This document shows positions 7,376-16,394 of a stretch of DNA of 64,000 nucleotides, one piece after another; position 1 is the first letter of the stretch; every line of letters begins with the position of its first letter. The DNA comes from Rhizobium rosettiformans W3 (GTDB taxonomy: Bacteria > Pseudomonadota > Alphaproteobacteria > Rhizobiales > Rhizobiaceae): positions 186,001 through 250,000 of the forward strand of contig NZ_STGU01000006.1 in NCBI RefSeq assembly GCF_004912135.1, read 5' to 3'. A program made the position numbers and the translations under genes. The notes beneath the pieces are model-generated. The model worked only from the letters and a program-made list of their open reading frames with translations. It was not told the DNA's origin and did not search any database.

Positions 7376-9649
7376 TCAGAACTTCTGGGTGAGCGAGATT
7401 TTGAAGGTCCGGCCGGGTTCGGAGTAATACTCGATCGGCTGATTGGTGTTGCTATTCGCCGGCACGGTGGTGGGATTGAAGTCCTTCATTTCCACCGCGT
7501 CGTAATAGGTCTTGTTGAACACATTGTAGACGCCGGCCTGAATGCGCAGGCCCTTGAACTGCTCTGGCTCCCACCATGCTGCCAGGTCGACGATGCCATA
7601 ACCGGGCGCATCGAAAGTGGTGTCAAGGCCATCGTCCCGCATTCCGGATGCGCCGATCAGGCTCAGGTCTGCGCCCCAATTGACCTGCTCGTATCCGATA
7701 CCGACCACGCCCTTGAACGGCAGGACGGAGCGGAGATATTCACCGGTCTCCTTGTCCTCGCCATAGGCATAGGCGCCGCCCCCATGGACGAAGAAGCCGT
7801 TGGCGAAGTCCTTGCGCAGGCTGAACTCGAAACCGGAAATATGGACGCGGTCAAGATTCTCGTATTGCGTTAGGAAACCGTAGACCGGATCGGTGGTGCT
7901 TGTCTGATCGATGAAGTTCTTGTACCGGCTGTGATAGGCGGCAACGCGGCCGCTGATGTCGTCGAATTCAAAGTTGGCCCCAACTTCAAACGAATTCGAG
8001 GTTTCGGCCTCCAGGTCAGGATTGCCACGCACGGCATAGCCAGTGTTGACGAAATCGAGGTAGAGTTCGTTGACGCTCGGGGCACGATAGGCCATCGACC
8101 ACTGGGCGAAGAGCTGGATCTCTGGCGTGAGCTGGTATTCCGCAAGCAGCTTCGGGCTGAAGCGATTGCCGTCACTCGCCTCAGGCAGTCCCCCGACCGT
8201 ATAGGCATTGCTCTCCATGAAGCCGTCAGTGAGGACAGGTTCGTATTCATACCAGTCGAAGCGGACGCCCGGCGTGACTGACAGAGCGCTGTTCTCCATC
8301 GTGATCTTGTCCTCAATATAGATGCCAAAGCGCTTTCCATCGACATCCGGCATGTCGGACTGGTTGGACTTGAGGTTTCCGCAAAGGGCGGCATTCGTGA
8401 CGGTACCCAGCGTACACGCATCAATGCCAGTAACGTACTGGCTGGTATCGGAGATCGACCCGTCGATCCCGACTGTCACCTCATGATTGAGCGGTCCTGT
8501 GGAGAACTCGCTCACTACATTGCCCGTTACGCCATACGAGCCTTCGGACAGCTCGTTGTCGCGCAACCAAGGGCCGGCGAATGTGCCGACGCGGCGACCC
8601 GTCGCCCCCGCATTCTTGACGGTTTTCTGCCAGTAGAGCGACAGACGTGCCGACTGGATGACCTCGTTTTCGGCTGGATTGAGGAAGGAGTAGTCGACCG
8701 AGACACGATCGCGTGCCGTGTCGTCAAATCCGTCATACTCCCCAACGGCCCAGATGCGGCTAGAGCCGGAAGTCGCTCCCTGCAGTGTCTTGAGATCGGT
8801 ATCAGTGTTGCGGCGGAAGCGCTCCGCCGTCAGCCCGACCGTATGCCCCCCCTCAAGCTGCTGGCGCAGTTTGAAGAGGAGGTTGTACTGGTCGTATTCG
8901 GACGGATTGGCCTCTGTACGGGTCGGCCCAATGGCGTCAACATCACCCTGCGTAGCCGTCTCCTGGCCCTTTTTGTAGGTGCCCTGCAATAGTACGGAGG
9001 TGTTCTCGACCTTCTTGGCCACGGCAGCTGAGCCGCTCACGCTCTTGTCTTCACTGTCATAGCTAGTCTTGGCAATGCCACCCCAATCCTTGCCTTCGCC
9101 GATCAGGTCTTCCGGCTCCAGGGTGCGTAAGGCGATACCGCCGGCCAGTGCGCCGGACCCCAGCCGGGACGAATCCGCGCCGCGAAGGACATCCAGGGTC
9201 GAGATGGCACTGAAATCGACGCTATCGCTGCCACCGTTGGCATTGGTGGTGCTAGACGGCCCTCCGCGCCGGGCGAAATTGTCCAGATAGGGAAGCGGGA
9301 TCCCGTCGATCGTCGTCACCACACGCGGCCCACCGAGACCACGAATGGTCACGCCACCGAGCGACTTGCTGAAATCGACGCCGGGCTCAAGAACACGCCC
9401 AAGATCCTGGAAACTGTCGACATCCCTCTCCCGCAAATCCTCCGCCGTCGTCTCGGTCGCCAGTGGCGTATCGGCCACGGATCCCGCCGACACGCGTTTG
9501 CCCTTCACCACGATCGTCTGCAATTGCGTTTCGCCTTCGGCCGTTGTGGTCGCCGTGCTGGCGTCCTGGGCCTGGGCGGGGAGGATGGCGGAGACGGCCA
9601 CCAGTGCGGTGCATGCGAGCAAAAGGGGGCGGAGAGGCCGGGAGCCCAT
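7376..9649 (-). CDS. TonB-dependent outer-membrane receptor, heme/hemoglobin type
   Basis: A 757-residue outer-membrane receptor: signal peptide to about residue 28 (cleavage near LPAQAQ), a TonB-box-like TIVVKGKRV, a plug domain (VTIRGLGGPRVVTTIDGIPLPY, VDVLRGADSS-like STLDVLRGADSSRLGSG), and a beta-barrel ending in the aromatic SLTQKF. The sequence YRAPSVNELYLDF followed by RGNPDLEAETS matches the FRAP/NPNL-type signature of heme receptors such as HmuR/ShmR. It would import heme or heme-protein iron with TonB-ExbBD. The ATG at 9649 has AAAGGA 7 bases upstream and is favoured over an upstream in-frame start. Two TGA-N9-TCA sites upstream suggest RirA control. The heme ABC transporter genes are not adjacent. 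Confidence 0.88.
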   Translation of the reverse strand: MGSRPLRPLLLACTALVAVSAILPAQAQDASTATTTAEGETQLQTIVVKGKRVSAGSVADTPLATETTAEDLRERDVDSFQDLGRVLEPGVDFSKSLGGVTIRGLGGPRVVTTIDGIPLPYLDNFARRGGPSSTTNANGGSDSVDFSAISTLDVLRGADSSRLGSGALAGGIALRTLEPEDLIGEGKDWGGIAKTSYDSEDKSVSGSAAVAKKVENTSVLLQGTYKKGQETATQGDVDAIGPTRTEANPSEYDQYNLLFKLRQQLEGGHTVGLTAERFRRNTDTDLKTLQGATSGSSRIWAVGEYDGFDDTARDRVSVDYSFLNPAENEVIQSARLSLYWQKTVKNAGATGRRVGTFAGPWLRDNELSEGSYGVTGNVVSEFSTGPLNHEVTVGIDGSISDTSQYVTGIDACTLGTVTNAALCGNLKSNQSDMPDVDGKRFGIYIEDKITMENSALSVTPGVRFDWYEYEPVLTDGFMESNAYTVGGLPEASDGNRFSPKLLAEYQLTPEIQLFAQWSMAYRAPSVNELYLDFVNTGYAVRGNPDLEAETSNSFEVGANFEFDDISGRVAAYHSRYKNFIDQTSTTDPVYGFLTQYENLDRVHISGFEFSLRKDFANGFFVHGGGAYAYGEDKETGEYLRSVLPFKGVVGIGYEQVNWGADLSLIGASGMRDDGLDTTFDAPGYGIVDLAAWWEPEQFKGLRIQAGVYNVFNKTYYDAVEMKDFNPTTVPANSNTNQPIEYYSEPGRTFKISLTQKF

Positions 9650-9773
9650 GCGGATGTCCTTTCGAAAGGCCAGCAGATAACGGTCCCGCACCCCGTGTCT
9701 GCGGGGGCAGGCTGGCCGAATGTGATTGCGTCAAAACCTTGGCGGCGTCTGAATTTTCGCCGCAATCACGCCC

Positions 9774-9824
9774 TATAAAACATGATTATCGGAGTCAACA
9801 TATAAAACATGATTCTTTTTATCA
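9774..9824 (-). promoter_or_regulatory. Two TGA-N9-TCA (IRO-box-like) sites and a 14-bp direct repeat
   Basis: TGA-N9-TCA occurs at 9783-9797 and at 9810-9824, the core of the iron-responsive operator bound by RirA in Rhizobium. The second is flanked by ATGAT/ATCAT arms. The sequence TATAAAACATGATT is repeated exactly at 9774-9787 and 9801-9814, 27 bp apart. The position 125-175 bp before the receptor start, in the only AT-rich part of the gap, fits repression of receptor synthesis when iron is plentiful. Confidence 0.6.
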
Positions 9825-9833
9825 TGATTTGTG

Positions 9834-9872
9834 ATCGCCATCACCGTGACGAAAATATCACGCGATGGCGAT
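9834..9872. terminator. Long hairpin downstream of fhs
   Basis: ATCGCCATC pairs with GATGGCGAT, and inside it CGTGA pairs with TCACG around an 8-base loop, giving 14 paired bases with a small bulge. It begins 12 bp after the fhs stop on the minus strand and ends just before the iron-box region of the receptor. There is no T-run, so it may protect the 3' end or separate the two genes rather than act as a strong intrinsic terminator. Confidence 0.4.
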
Positions 9873-9884
9873 AGGTATTGGGAC

Positions 9885-11558
9885 TTAGAACAGCCCTTCG
9901 ATGGCACCGGAGCGGTCGAGGCGGATCTTCTCCGAGGACGGCACGCGCGGCAGTCCCGGCATGGTCATGATCTCGCCGGTGATCGCGACGACAAAGCCGG
10001 CGCCCGCAGACAGGCGCACCTCCCGGACATGCACGGTGTGGCCCTCCGGCGCGCCTCTCAGCGTGGGGTCGGTGGAGAAGGAATACTGCGTCTTCGCCAT
10101 GCAGACCGGGAGATGGCCATAGCCCTGGCGTTCCCACTCGAGGAGCTGGTCCCGCACCGCCTTTTCTGCCGTAACCTCCCCTGCCCGGTAGATCTCGGCA
10201 GCGACGCGCTCGATCTTGGAAAAGAGCGGCATGGCATCAGGATAAAGCGGACGGAATTCAGAGGGGGTATCGGCAAGCCTGACCACCGCCTCGGCGAGTT
10301 CGGTGATCCCAGCCGAGCCATCGGCCCAGTGGCGGCAGAGCACGGCTTCTGCCCCCAGTCCTCTGGCCACCGCCTTGACGGCTGAAACTTCAGCCTCGGT
10401 GTCCGTGGTGAAATGGTTGATGGCAACGACCGCCGGCACGCCGAACTTGGCGAGGTTTTCGAGATGCCGGGCAAGATTGACGGCACCCCGCTCGACGGCG
10501 GCCACATCCTCGCGGGAGAGATCCTCCTTGGCCACCCCGCCATTCATCTTGAGCGCCCGGACCGTTGCGACGATCACGACGGCGGAGGGGGCAAGCCCCG
10601 CCTTGCGGCACTTGATGTCGAAGAATTTCTCCGCACCCAGATCGGCCCCGAAACCCGCTTCCGTCACCACGTAATCACCAAGCTTCAGCGCCGTCTTCGT
10701 CGCCACGACAGAATTGCAGCCATGGGCAATGTTGGCGAAGGGGCCGCCATGAACGAGCGCGGGATTGTTTTCGAGCGTCTGCACGAGGTTCGGCTGCATC
10801 GCTTCCTTGAGCAGCACGGCCATGGCACCGTCGGCATTGAGGTCGCGGGCATAGACGGGGCTCTTGTCGCGGCGATAGCCGATGATGATCGCGCCGAGGC
10901 GCTTTTCGAGGTCTTCGAGATCGGTGGCGAGGCAGAGGATCGCCATGACCTCGGAGGCCACCGTGATGTCAAAGCCGGCCTCGCGCGGAAAGCCGTTGGA
11001 GGCGCCGCCGAGCGAGGTCACGATCTGGCGCAGGGCCCGGTCGTTCATATCCATCACCCGCCGCCAGGTGATGCGGCGCGTGTCGATACCGAGTTCGTTG
11101 CCCCAGTAGATGTGATTGTCGATCAGCGCCGAAAGCAGGTTATGGGCCGAGGTGATCGCGTGGAAATCGCCGGTGAAATGGAGGTTGATGTCCTCCATCG
11201 GCACGACCTGCGCATGACCACCGCCGGCCGCACCGCCCTTCACCCCGAAACAGGGCCCGAGCGAAGGCTCGCGGATGCAGATCACGGCCTTCTTGCCGAT
11301 CCGGTTCAAGCCGTCACCGAGCCCGACGGTCGTCGTCGTCTTGCCCTCGCCTGCCGGTGTCGGATTGATCGCGGTTACCAGGATCAGCTTGCCATCGGAG
11401 CGGTCGGCAAGCCCCTTGATGAAGGAGGCCGAGATCTTCGCCTTGTCGTGGCCATAGGGGATCAGGCTTTCGGAGGGAATGCCGAGCTTGCAGCCGATCT
11501 CCTGGATGGGCCGCTTGGACGCCGCGCGGGCGATATCGATGTCGGATGCCACGGTCAT
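9885..11558 (-). CDS. fhs: Formate--tetrahydrofolate ligase
   Basis: A 557-residue enzyme that makes 10-formyl-tetrahydrofolate from formate, THF and ATP, feeding one-carbon units to purine and methionine-related pathways. The P-loop [20 protein letters not shown] lies near residue 65, and the family signatures [21 protein letters not shown] and [12 protein letters not shown] are intact. The length equals the usual 550-560. AAGGGGGAA precedes the ATG. It is transcribed alone on the minus strand, with a repeat element upstream separating it from putA. Confidence 0.96.
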   Translation of the reverse strand: MTVASDIDIARAASKRPIQEIGCKLGIPSESLIPYGHDKAKISASFIKGLADRSDGKLILVTAINPTPAGEGKTTTTVGLGDGLNRIGKKAVICIREPSLGPCFGVKGGAAGGGHAQVVPMEDINLHFTGDFHAITSAHNLLSALIDNHIYWGNELGIDTRRITWRRVMDMNDRALRQIVTSLGGASNGFPREAGFDITVASEVMAILCLATDLEDLEKRLGAIIIGYRRDKSPVYARDLNADGAMAVLLKEAMQPNLVQTLENNPALVHGGPFANIAHGCNSVVATKTALKLGDYVVTEAGFGADLGAEKFFDIKCRKAGLAPSAVVIVATVRALKMNGGVAKEDLSREDVAAVERGAVNLARHLENLAKFGVPAVVAINHFTTDTEAEVSAVKAVARGLGAEAVLCRHWADGSAGITELAEAVVRLADTPSEFRPLYPDAMPLFSKIERVAAEIYRAGEVTAEKAVRDQLLEWERQGYGHLPVCMAKTQYSFSTDPTLRGAPEGHTVHVREVRLSAGAGFVVAITGEIMTMPGLPRVPSSEKIRLDRSGAIEGLF

Positions 11559-11670
11559 GTTTCCCCCTTGTTTTCCATTGACCGGAGGATCTGACGGCGC
11601 GGCCCAGGGTGCAAGCCGGTGACAGGACTTTTTTCACAGCGAAGTTAAGCGGCCTGAGAGGGACATGACA

Positions 11671-11816
11671 CCCTCTCCTCGAGGGGAGGGTCGGAGCGCA
11701 GCTTCGGGGTGGGGTGGCGGCAGCTACGCTCGCCCAGCAACGTGGGCCTAACTCGCGGCGTTGTTCACCCCCACCCGCCGCGTTGCGGCGACCTCCCCCC
11801 TCAAGGGGGAGGTGGG
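11671..11816. repeat. GC-rich mosaic intergenic repeat (RIME-like)
   Basis: The stretch between fhs and putA is built of short GC-rich inverted repeats: CCCTC...GAGGGG, CACCCGCCGCGTTGCGGCG, and ACCTCCCCC-CT-CAAGGGGGAGGT at the putA-proximal end. The same modules recur in other order at 60560-60852. This is the pattern of rhizobial intergenic mosaic elements, non-coding dispersed repeats. The last hairpin sits right after the putA stop and may double as its 3' end. Confidence 0.75.
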
Positions 11817-11819
11817 TGC

Positions 11820-14800
11820 TCACCCTTCCCCGATCGCAATCAGGCTGGCATTGCCGCCGGCGGCGGCCGTGTTGACCGAGATCACCTGCTCCAGTGCAAA
11901 GCGGCTGAGGTAAGCCGGGCCGCCCGCCTTGAAGCCGGTGCCGGACATGCCGGAGCCACCGAAGGGCTGGGTGCCGACAACAGCACCGATCATGTTGCGG
12001 TTGACGTAGATGTTCCCGGTGTCGAGCGCTTCGGTGACGGTGCGGATCGTCGCCTCGATGCGGCTGTGCACGCCAAGCGTCAACCCGTAGCCGGTGGCGG
12101 CGATCGAGTTGATCACCTGGTGCAGCGACTTCGCCTTCCAGCGCACGACATGCAGCACGGGACCGAAGATCTCCTTGGTCAGCGCCTCGGGACGGTCGAG
12201 CTCGATGATATGCGGAGCAAAGAAGTTGCCGGTCGCGGGCACCTGACCGGCATAACGCAGCTTCTGGGTCCGCTTCATCTCGGCGACATGGCCCTCCAGC
12301 ATCGCCCTCTGCTTCTCGTCGATGACGGGGCCGATATCGGTGGTGATCTCGAGCGGATTGCCGAGGTTCAGCTCGCGGGCCGCCCCCTCGATCATCTCCA
12401 GCATGCCGTCGGCGATGTCCTCCTGCAGATAAAGAATGCGGAGCGCCGAGCAGCGCTGGCCGGCCGAGCGGAAGGCGGACATGACGACATCGTCGGCCAC
12501 CTGTTCGGCAAGCGCGGTCGCATCGACGATCATGGCATTCATGCCGCCGGTCTCGGCAATCAGCGGCACGATCGGGCCGTTCTTGGCGGCAAGCGTGCGG
12601 TTGATCGCCTGGGCCGTCGCGGTGGAGCCGGTAAACGCGATGCCGGCAAGCTGCGGATGGGCGGCGATCGCCGCACCAACGTCGCCGGCGCCCGGCAGCA
12701 GCATCAACACGTCTTCCGGCACGCCGGCCTTGTGGAAGAGTTTGACTGCTTCGAAGGCGATCAGCGGCGTCTGGGGTGCCGGCTTGGCTATGACGGCATT
12801 GCCGGCAACCAGGGCGGCCGAGACCTGGCCGAGGAAGATCGCCAGCGGGAAATTCCAGGGAGAGATACAGGCAAAGACACCGCGCCCACGCCAGGACAAG
12901 CGGTTGAGCTCGCCGGTCGGGCCGGGCATGACCTCGGCCTCGCCGAACTGCTTGCGCGCCTGAACGGCATAGTAGCGGCAGAAATCGACGGCCTCGCGGA
13001 TTTCGGCAACGCCGTCATCTAGCGTCTTGCCGGCTTCGAGCGCGAGCAGGGTCAGGAGACGGTCACGATCGGCTTCCAGAAGGTCTGCGAGCTTCTCCAG
13101 CGTTACCGCACGCTCCTCAACGGAGACGCGCGACCAGCGGGCAAAGCCCTGGCGTCCCGCAGCAAAGGCGCGGTCGACATCCGCCGGGGTTGCGTTGCGC
13201 ACGGTGCCGACCTTGTGGGCGCGGTCCGCCGGCGACAGCACGGCCTCGTCACTCGTCGCACCCGTTGCACCCGGCACCAGCGGACGGGCGGCGATCTCGC
13301 CGAGCGACTGCGAAATGCGCACCATCAGCCGCTCCAGATTGTCGCGATGGCCGAATTCGAAGCCGGCGCTGTTTTTCCGGTCGCCATAGAGGCCAAGCGG
13401 CATTGGAATCTGGCTGTGGCGGGCGCTCTGGCCATTGCCGATGCCGAGCTTTTCGGAGGGGCGCTCAAGCAGCGCCTTGACCGGGATATTCTTGTCGCCG
13501 GCAACGGCGACGAAGGAGGAGTTCGCGCCGTTTTCGAGCAGGCGGCGAACGAGATAGGCGAGCAGGTCGCGATAGCCGCCGACGGGCGCATAGATGCGGC
13601 AGGCGATGCGGTCATTGCCCGAGAGCAGCGTGTCGTAGAGCGCCTCGCCCATGCCATGCAGGCGCTGGAATTCAAAGCCGGAGCGATCGGCACCGGCAAG
13701 CTCGATGATCGTCGAGACGGTGAGCGCATTGTGGGTGGCAAACTGCGGGAAGATGCGAGCGCGCTTTTCCATGAGTTTGGCCGCGCAATGCAGATAGGAA
13801 AGGTCGGTTGCCGGCTTGCGGGTCCAGACCGGGTAGTCGTCGAGCCCGCGCTCCTGGGCGCGCTTCACTTCGGTGTCCCAGTAAGCGCCCTTGACGAGAC
13901 GCACCATCATCCGGCGGCCATACTGCTGGCAGAGGTTGTCGATATAGTCGATCACCTGCGGCGCGCGCTTCTGATAGGCCTGGATGGCAAGGCCAAAACC
14001 GTCCCAGCCAGCCAGCGACGAATCGGCAAAGACGGCAGCGATCACGTCGAGCGAGAGCTCGAGACGATCGGCCTCTTCGGCATCGACGGTGAAGTTCAGC
14101 TGATGGGCCTTGGCCATCTGGGCGAGCTTCAGGAGATCCGGCACCAGTTCGCGCATAACGCGGTCACGATGGGTCGCGAGATAACGCGGATGGAGCGCCG
14201 AGAGCTTGACCGAAATGCCCATGCGGTTCGGCAGCTGCTGGCTCTTGCCATGCTTGGCCATGAAGGCGCCGATCGCCTCGATGGCGCTCGCATAGGACTG
14301 GAAGTAGCGCTTGGCATCCTCGGCCGTGCGGGCGCCCTCGCCCAGCATGTCGAAGGAATGGCGATAGCCGCGCTCCTCGCTCTTGGCCGCACGCGAGAGC
14401 GCGTCCTTGATGGTTTCGCCGAGCACGAAGTGATGGCCGAGGAAACGCATGGCCTGTTTGGTGGCGGAGCGGACGGTCGGCAGGCCCAGCCGCTTGACGA
14501 GACCGCGCATGACACCTTCGGGCGTTTCGCCCGGACGGATGACACGGGCCGAGAGGCCGAGCGCCCAGGCTGACGCCGAGACGAACCAGCTCTCGCCATG
14601 CGCCTCGTGTTCGCTCCAGCCGCCCTCTTTCAGCTTGTCCTCGATCAGGCGGTCCTGGGTAAGTGCATCCGGCACGCGCAAGAGCGCTTCGGCGAGCACC
14701 ATCAGCGCCAGACCTTCGCGGGTCGACAGACCATATTCGCGCAGGAAGTCTTCGACGCCGCCGACCGAACCGGAATTGCTGCGGATCGCCTCGATATAGG

Positions 14801-14939
14801 TCGTGGCGCGCCGGTCGATGGCCCCGTTCTGGCTTTCCGACAGGGAAAGGCGCGAAGCGAAATGGCGGATGAGCTGGTCGTCATCGCCCGCATAGGGGGC
14901 TTCGAAACGCGGGAAATCGGTCGTGGCTGGCTTGATCAT
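11820..14939 (-). CDS. putA: Bifunctional proline dehydrogenase / L-glutamate gamma-semialdehyde dehydrogenase PutA
   Basis: A 1039-residue enzyme oxidising proline to glutamate. The FAD-dependent proline dehydrogenase barrel spans about residues 140-470 (VRLVKGAYWDTEVKRAQERG, CRIYAPVGGYRDLLAYLVRR), and the NAD-dependent dehydrogenase about 520-1000 (ISPWNFPLAIFLGQ, FTGSTATAQAI, ETGGMNAM, catalytic Cys in GQRCSALRILY). There is no N-terminal ribbon-helix-helix, so it is not a self-repressor; that role falls to the divergent putR. The ATG at 14939 has GGAGGT at correct spacing, better than the GTG two codons earlier. Length fits the short alphaproteobacterial PutA class. Confidence 0.97.
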   Translation of the reverse strand: MIKPATTDFPRFEAPYAGDDDQLIRHFASRLSLSESQNGAIDRRATTYIEAIRSNSGSVGGVEDFLREYGLSTREGLALMVLAEALLRVPDALTQDRLIEDKLKEGGWSEHEAHGESWFVSASAWALGLSARVIRPGETPEGVMRGLVKRLGLPTVRSATKQAMRFLGHHFVLGETIKDALSRAAKSEERGYRHSFDMLGEGARTAEDAKRYFQSYASAIEAIGAFMAKHGKSQQLPNRMGISVKLSALHPRYLATHRDRVMRELVPDLLKLAQMAKAHQLNFTVDAEEADRLELSLDVIAAVFADSSLAGWDGFGLAIQAYQKRAPQVIDYIDNLCQQYGRRMMVRLVKGAYWDTEVKRAQERGLDDYPVWTRKPATDLSYLHCAAKLMEKRARIFPQFATHNALTVSTIIELAGADRSGFEFQRLHGMGEALYDTLLSGNDRIACRIYAPVGGYRDLLAYLVRRLLENGANSSFVAVAGDKNIPVKALLERPSEKLGIGNGQSARHSQIPMPLGLYGDRKNSAGFEFGHRDNLERLMVRISQSLGEIAARPLVPGATGATSDEAVLSPADRAHKVGTVRNATPADVDRAFAAGRQGFARWSRVSVEERAVTLEKLADLLEADRDRLLTLLALEAGKTLDDGVAEIREAVDFCRYYAVQARKQFGEAEVMPGPTGELNRLSWRGRGVFACISPWNFPLAIFLGQVSAALVAGNAVIAKPAPQTPLIAFEAVKLFHKAGVPEDVLMLLPGAGDVGAAIAAHPQLAGIAFTGSTATAQAINRTLAAKNGPIVPLIAETGGMNAMIVDATALAEQVADDVVMSAFRSAGQRCSALRILYLQEDIADGMLEMIEGAARELNLGNPLEITTDIGPVIDEKQRAMLEGHVAEMKRTQKLRYAGQVPATGNFFAPHIIELDRPEALTKEIFGPVLHVVRWKAKSLHQVINSIAATGYGLTLGVHSRIEATIRTVTEALDTGNIYVNRNMIGAVVGTQPFGGSGMSGTGFKAGGPAYLSRFALEQVISVNTAAAGGNASLIAIGEG

Positions 14940-14961
14940 GATCACCTCCGTGGTATCGCAT

Positions 14962-15014
14962 ACATATCTGCGGATTTGCCGCGTTTCCCACTATTCTTAA
15001 GCCACATATCTGCG
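14962..15014. promoter_or_regulatory. Direct repeats in the putA-putR divergent promoter region
   Basis: The 11-mer ACATATCTGCG occurs exactly at 14962-14972 and 15004-15014, 42 bp apart, about four helical turns, so both copies face the same side of the DNA. They lie in the 107-bp gap between divergently transcribed putA and putR. Lrp-type regulators bind phased sites as octamers, so these are likely PutR sites; this is inference from position and phasing. Confidence 0.6.
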
Positions 15015-15046
15015 ATATTCTCTACAAAAGTGACGAAAGGTAGAGA

Positions 15047-15511
15047 ATGAGCAAAGAACTGGATCGTCTCGATCGAAAGATCCTCCGCGCGCTGCAGGCG
15101 GAGGGTCGATTGACCAACATCGAACTTGCCGAACGGGTCAATCTGTCGCCGACCGCGACGGCGGAGCGGGTACGTCGCTTGACGCGTGAAGGCTACATCA
15201 CCGGCTACATGGCGATGCTGTCACCGCAGAAGCTCGGACGCAACCTGCTGGTCTTCATCGAGGTAAAACTCGACCGGACGACGGCGGATGTCTTCGACAC
15301 CTTTGCAGCGGCCGTAAAACGATCGGACGACGTCATGGAATGTCATATGGTCGCAGGCGGGTTCGACTATCTCGTCAAGGCGCGCGTGGCCGGCATGGAA
15401 GCCTACCGGCAATTCCTGTCGGAGGTGATTCTGCCTCTGCCCGGCGTCAGGGAAACACACACCTACGCGGTCATGGAAGAGGTGAAGGCAGGGTCGGCCT
15501 TGCCCGTATGA
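15047..15511 (+). CDS. putR: Lrp/AsnC-family regulator of proline catabolism PutR
   Basis: A 154-residue Lrp-type regulator: helix-turn-helix at about residues 20-45 (LTNIELAERVNLSPTATAER) and a RAM ligand-binding domain (VFIEVKLDRTT, VMECHMVAGGFDYLVKARV, LPGVRETHTYAVMEEVK). Divergent placement next to putA is the classic arrangement for PutR, which activates putA when proline is present. AAAGG lies seven bases before the ATG. Distinguishing it from a general Lrp rests on the neighbourhood. Confidence 0.9.
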   Translation: MSKELDRLDRKILRALQAEGRLTNIELAERVNLSPTATAERVRRLTREGYITGYMAMLSPQKLGRNLLVFIEVKLDRTTADVFDTFAAAVKRSDDVMECHMVAGGFDYLVKARVAGMEAYRQFLSEVILPLPGVRETHTYAVMEEVKAGSALPV

Positions 15512-15666
15512 AGGTCACGCTAACAGGCGAATGCCATTTTGATCGCCAGCGGTCAGACATTAGTCATATTAATAGTGACAACCCCTGAAAAACTGCTAGC
15601 TTTTCGACCGGACTGATATATTGATCATAAACTTCAGAATGATTGTCAACTTTCGAAATTGATAAA

Positions 15667-16383
15667 ATGTTGTCAGAACGCCAGACGCTCTTGAGCCAGG
15701 ACATCGGGGGCTGTCAGAACCGCGCCGAGTTGATGGATTGCTGGTCACGGGCGACGCGTGAATACGGCCTGGACTATGTGAGCCTCGCCGCGGCCCCGAC
15801 TTCGCATGACAGACTGGTCGCTCCCCTTGTTCGGGAGACGACTTTGCCGCTGGAATATTGCCGCGAATTTGACCGCCTGGAATTTTTGAAACATTGCCCG
15901 ACCGTGCCGCATGTCAGCCGGTCGATCATGCACAATCAATGGACGATCGGCCCTGACGGCAGGGACCCGACCTTCGACTGCCCGCCGGAATTTGTCGCCC
16001 TGATGCTGAGATTCCGGCTGATCACCGGCATCATCTTCTCCGTGCACTCCGTCGACGGCAGCCGCTATGTCGTTCGCTACGACGGCGACCGCGGACCGCT
16101 TGCCATGCCGGAAATCAACGAACTGTCCATGTTGAGCATCCAGGCTTTCGACGTCTTCGACCGGCTGCGTCGGACGGCCAGCAACACCAACGTGCTCTCG
16201 GCCCGCGAACTGGAAGTCGTCCGCTGGACAGCACAAGGCAAGACATCGCTGGAGATCGGCCAGATCCTCTCGCTCTCCGATCACACGGTGAACGCCTACA
16301 TGACCAATGCGATCCGCAAGCTGGACTGCGTCAACCGCACCCAGCTGGTCGCCAAGGCCATCCGGATGAAGATCATCAGCTAA
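15667..16383 (+). CDS. LuxR-family regulator with autoinducer-type sensor domain (LuxR solo)
   Basis: About 238 residues: an N-terminal domain resembling acyl-homoserine-lactone sensors (residues about 10-170; AELMDCWSRATREYGLDYVSL, YCREFDRLEFLKHCPTVPH) and a C-terminal GerE helix-turn-helix (ARELEVVRWTAQGKTSLEIG, LSLSDHTVNAYMTNAIRKL). The usual Asp-Pro pair of the AHL pocket appears replaced (LKHCPTV), so the ligand may not be an AHL. No luxI gene is in the window. The start is uncertain: ATG at 15667, or TTG at 15643 in frame; neither has a clear ribosome site. The 155 bp upstream are AT-rich and probably hold the promoter. Confidence 0.82.
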   Translation: MLSERQTLLSQDIGGCQNRAELMDCWSRATREYGLDYVSLAAAPTSHDRLVAPLVRETTLPLEYCREFDRLEFLKHCPTVPHVSRSIMHNQWTIGPDGRDPTFDCPPEFVALMLRFRLITGIIFSVHSVDGSRYVVRYDGDRGPLAMPEINELSMLSIQAFDVFDRLRRTASNTNVLSARELEVVRWTAQGKTSLEIGQILSLSDHTVNAYMTNAIRKLDCVNRTQLVAKAIRMKIIS

Positions 16384-16394
16384 GGCTTCGACAC

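Noticed and set aside
9774..9814. The TATAAAACATGATT direct repeat as a phage or integron attachment site
   Set aside because: No integrase or tRNA gene nearby, and the repeat coincides with two iron-box-like sites upstream of an iron-uptake gene.
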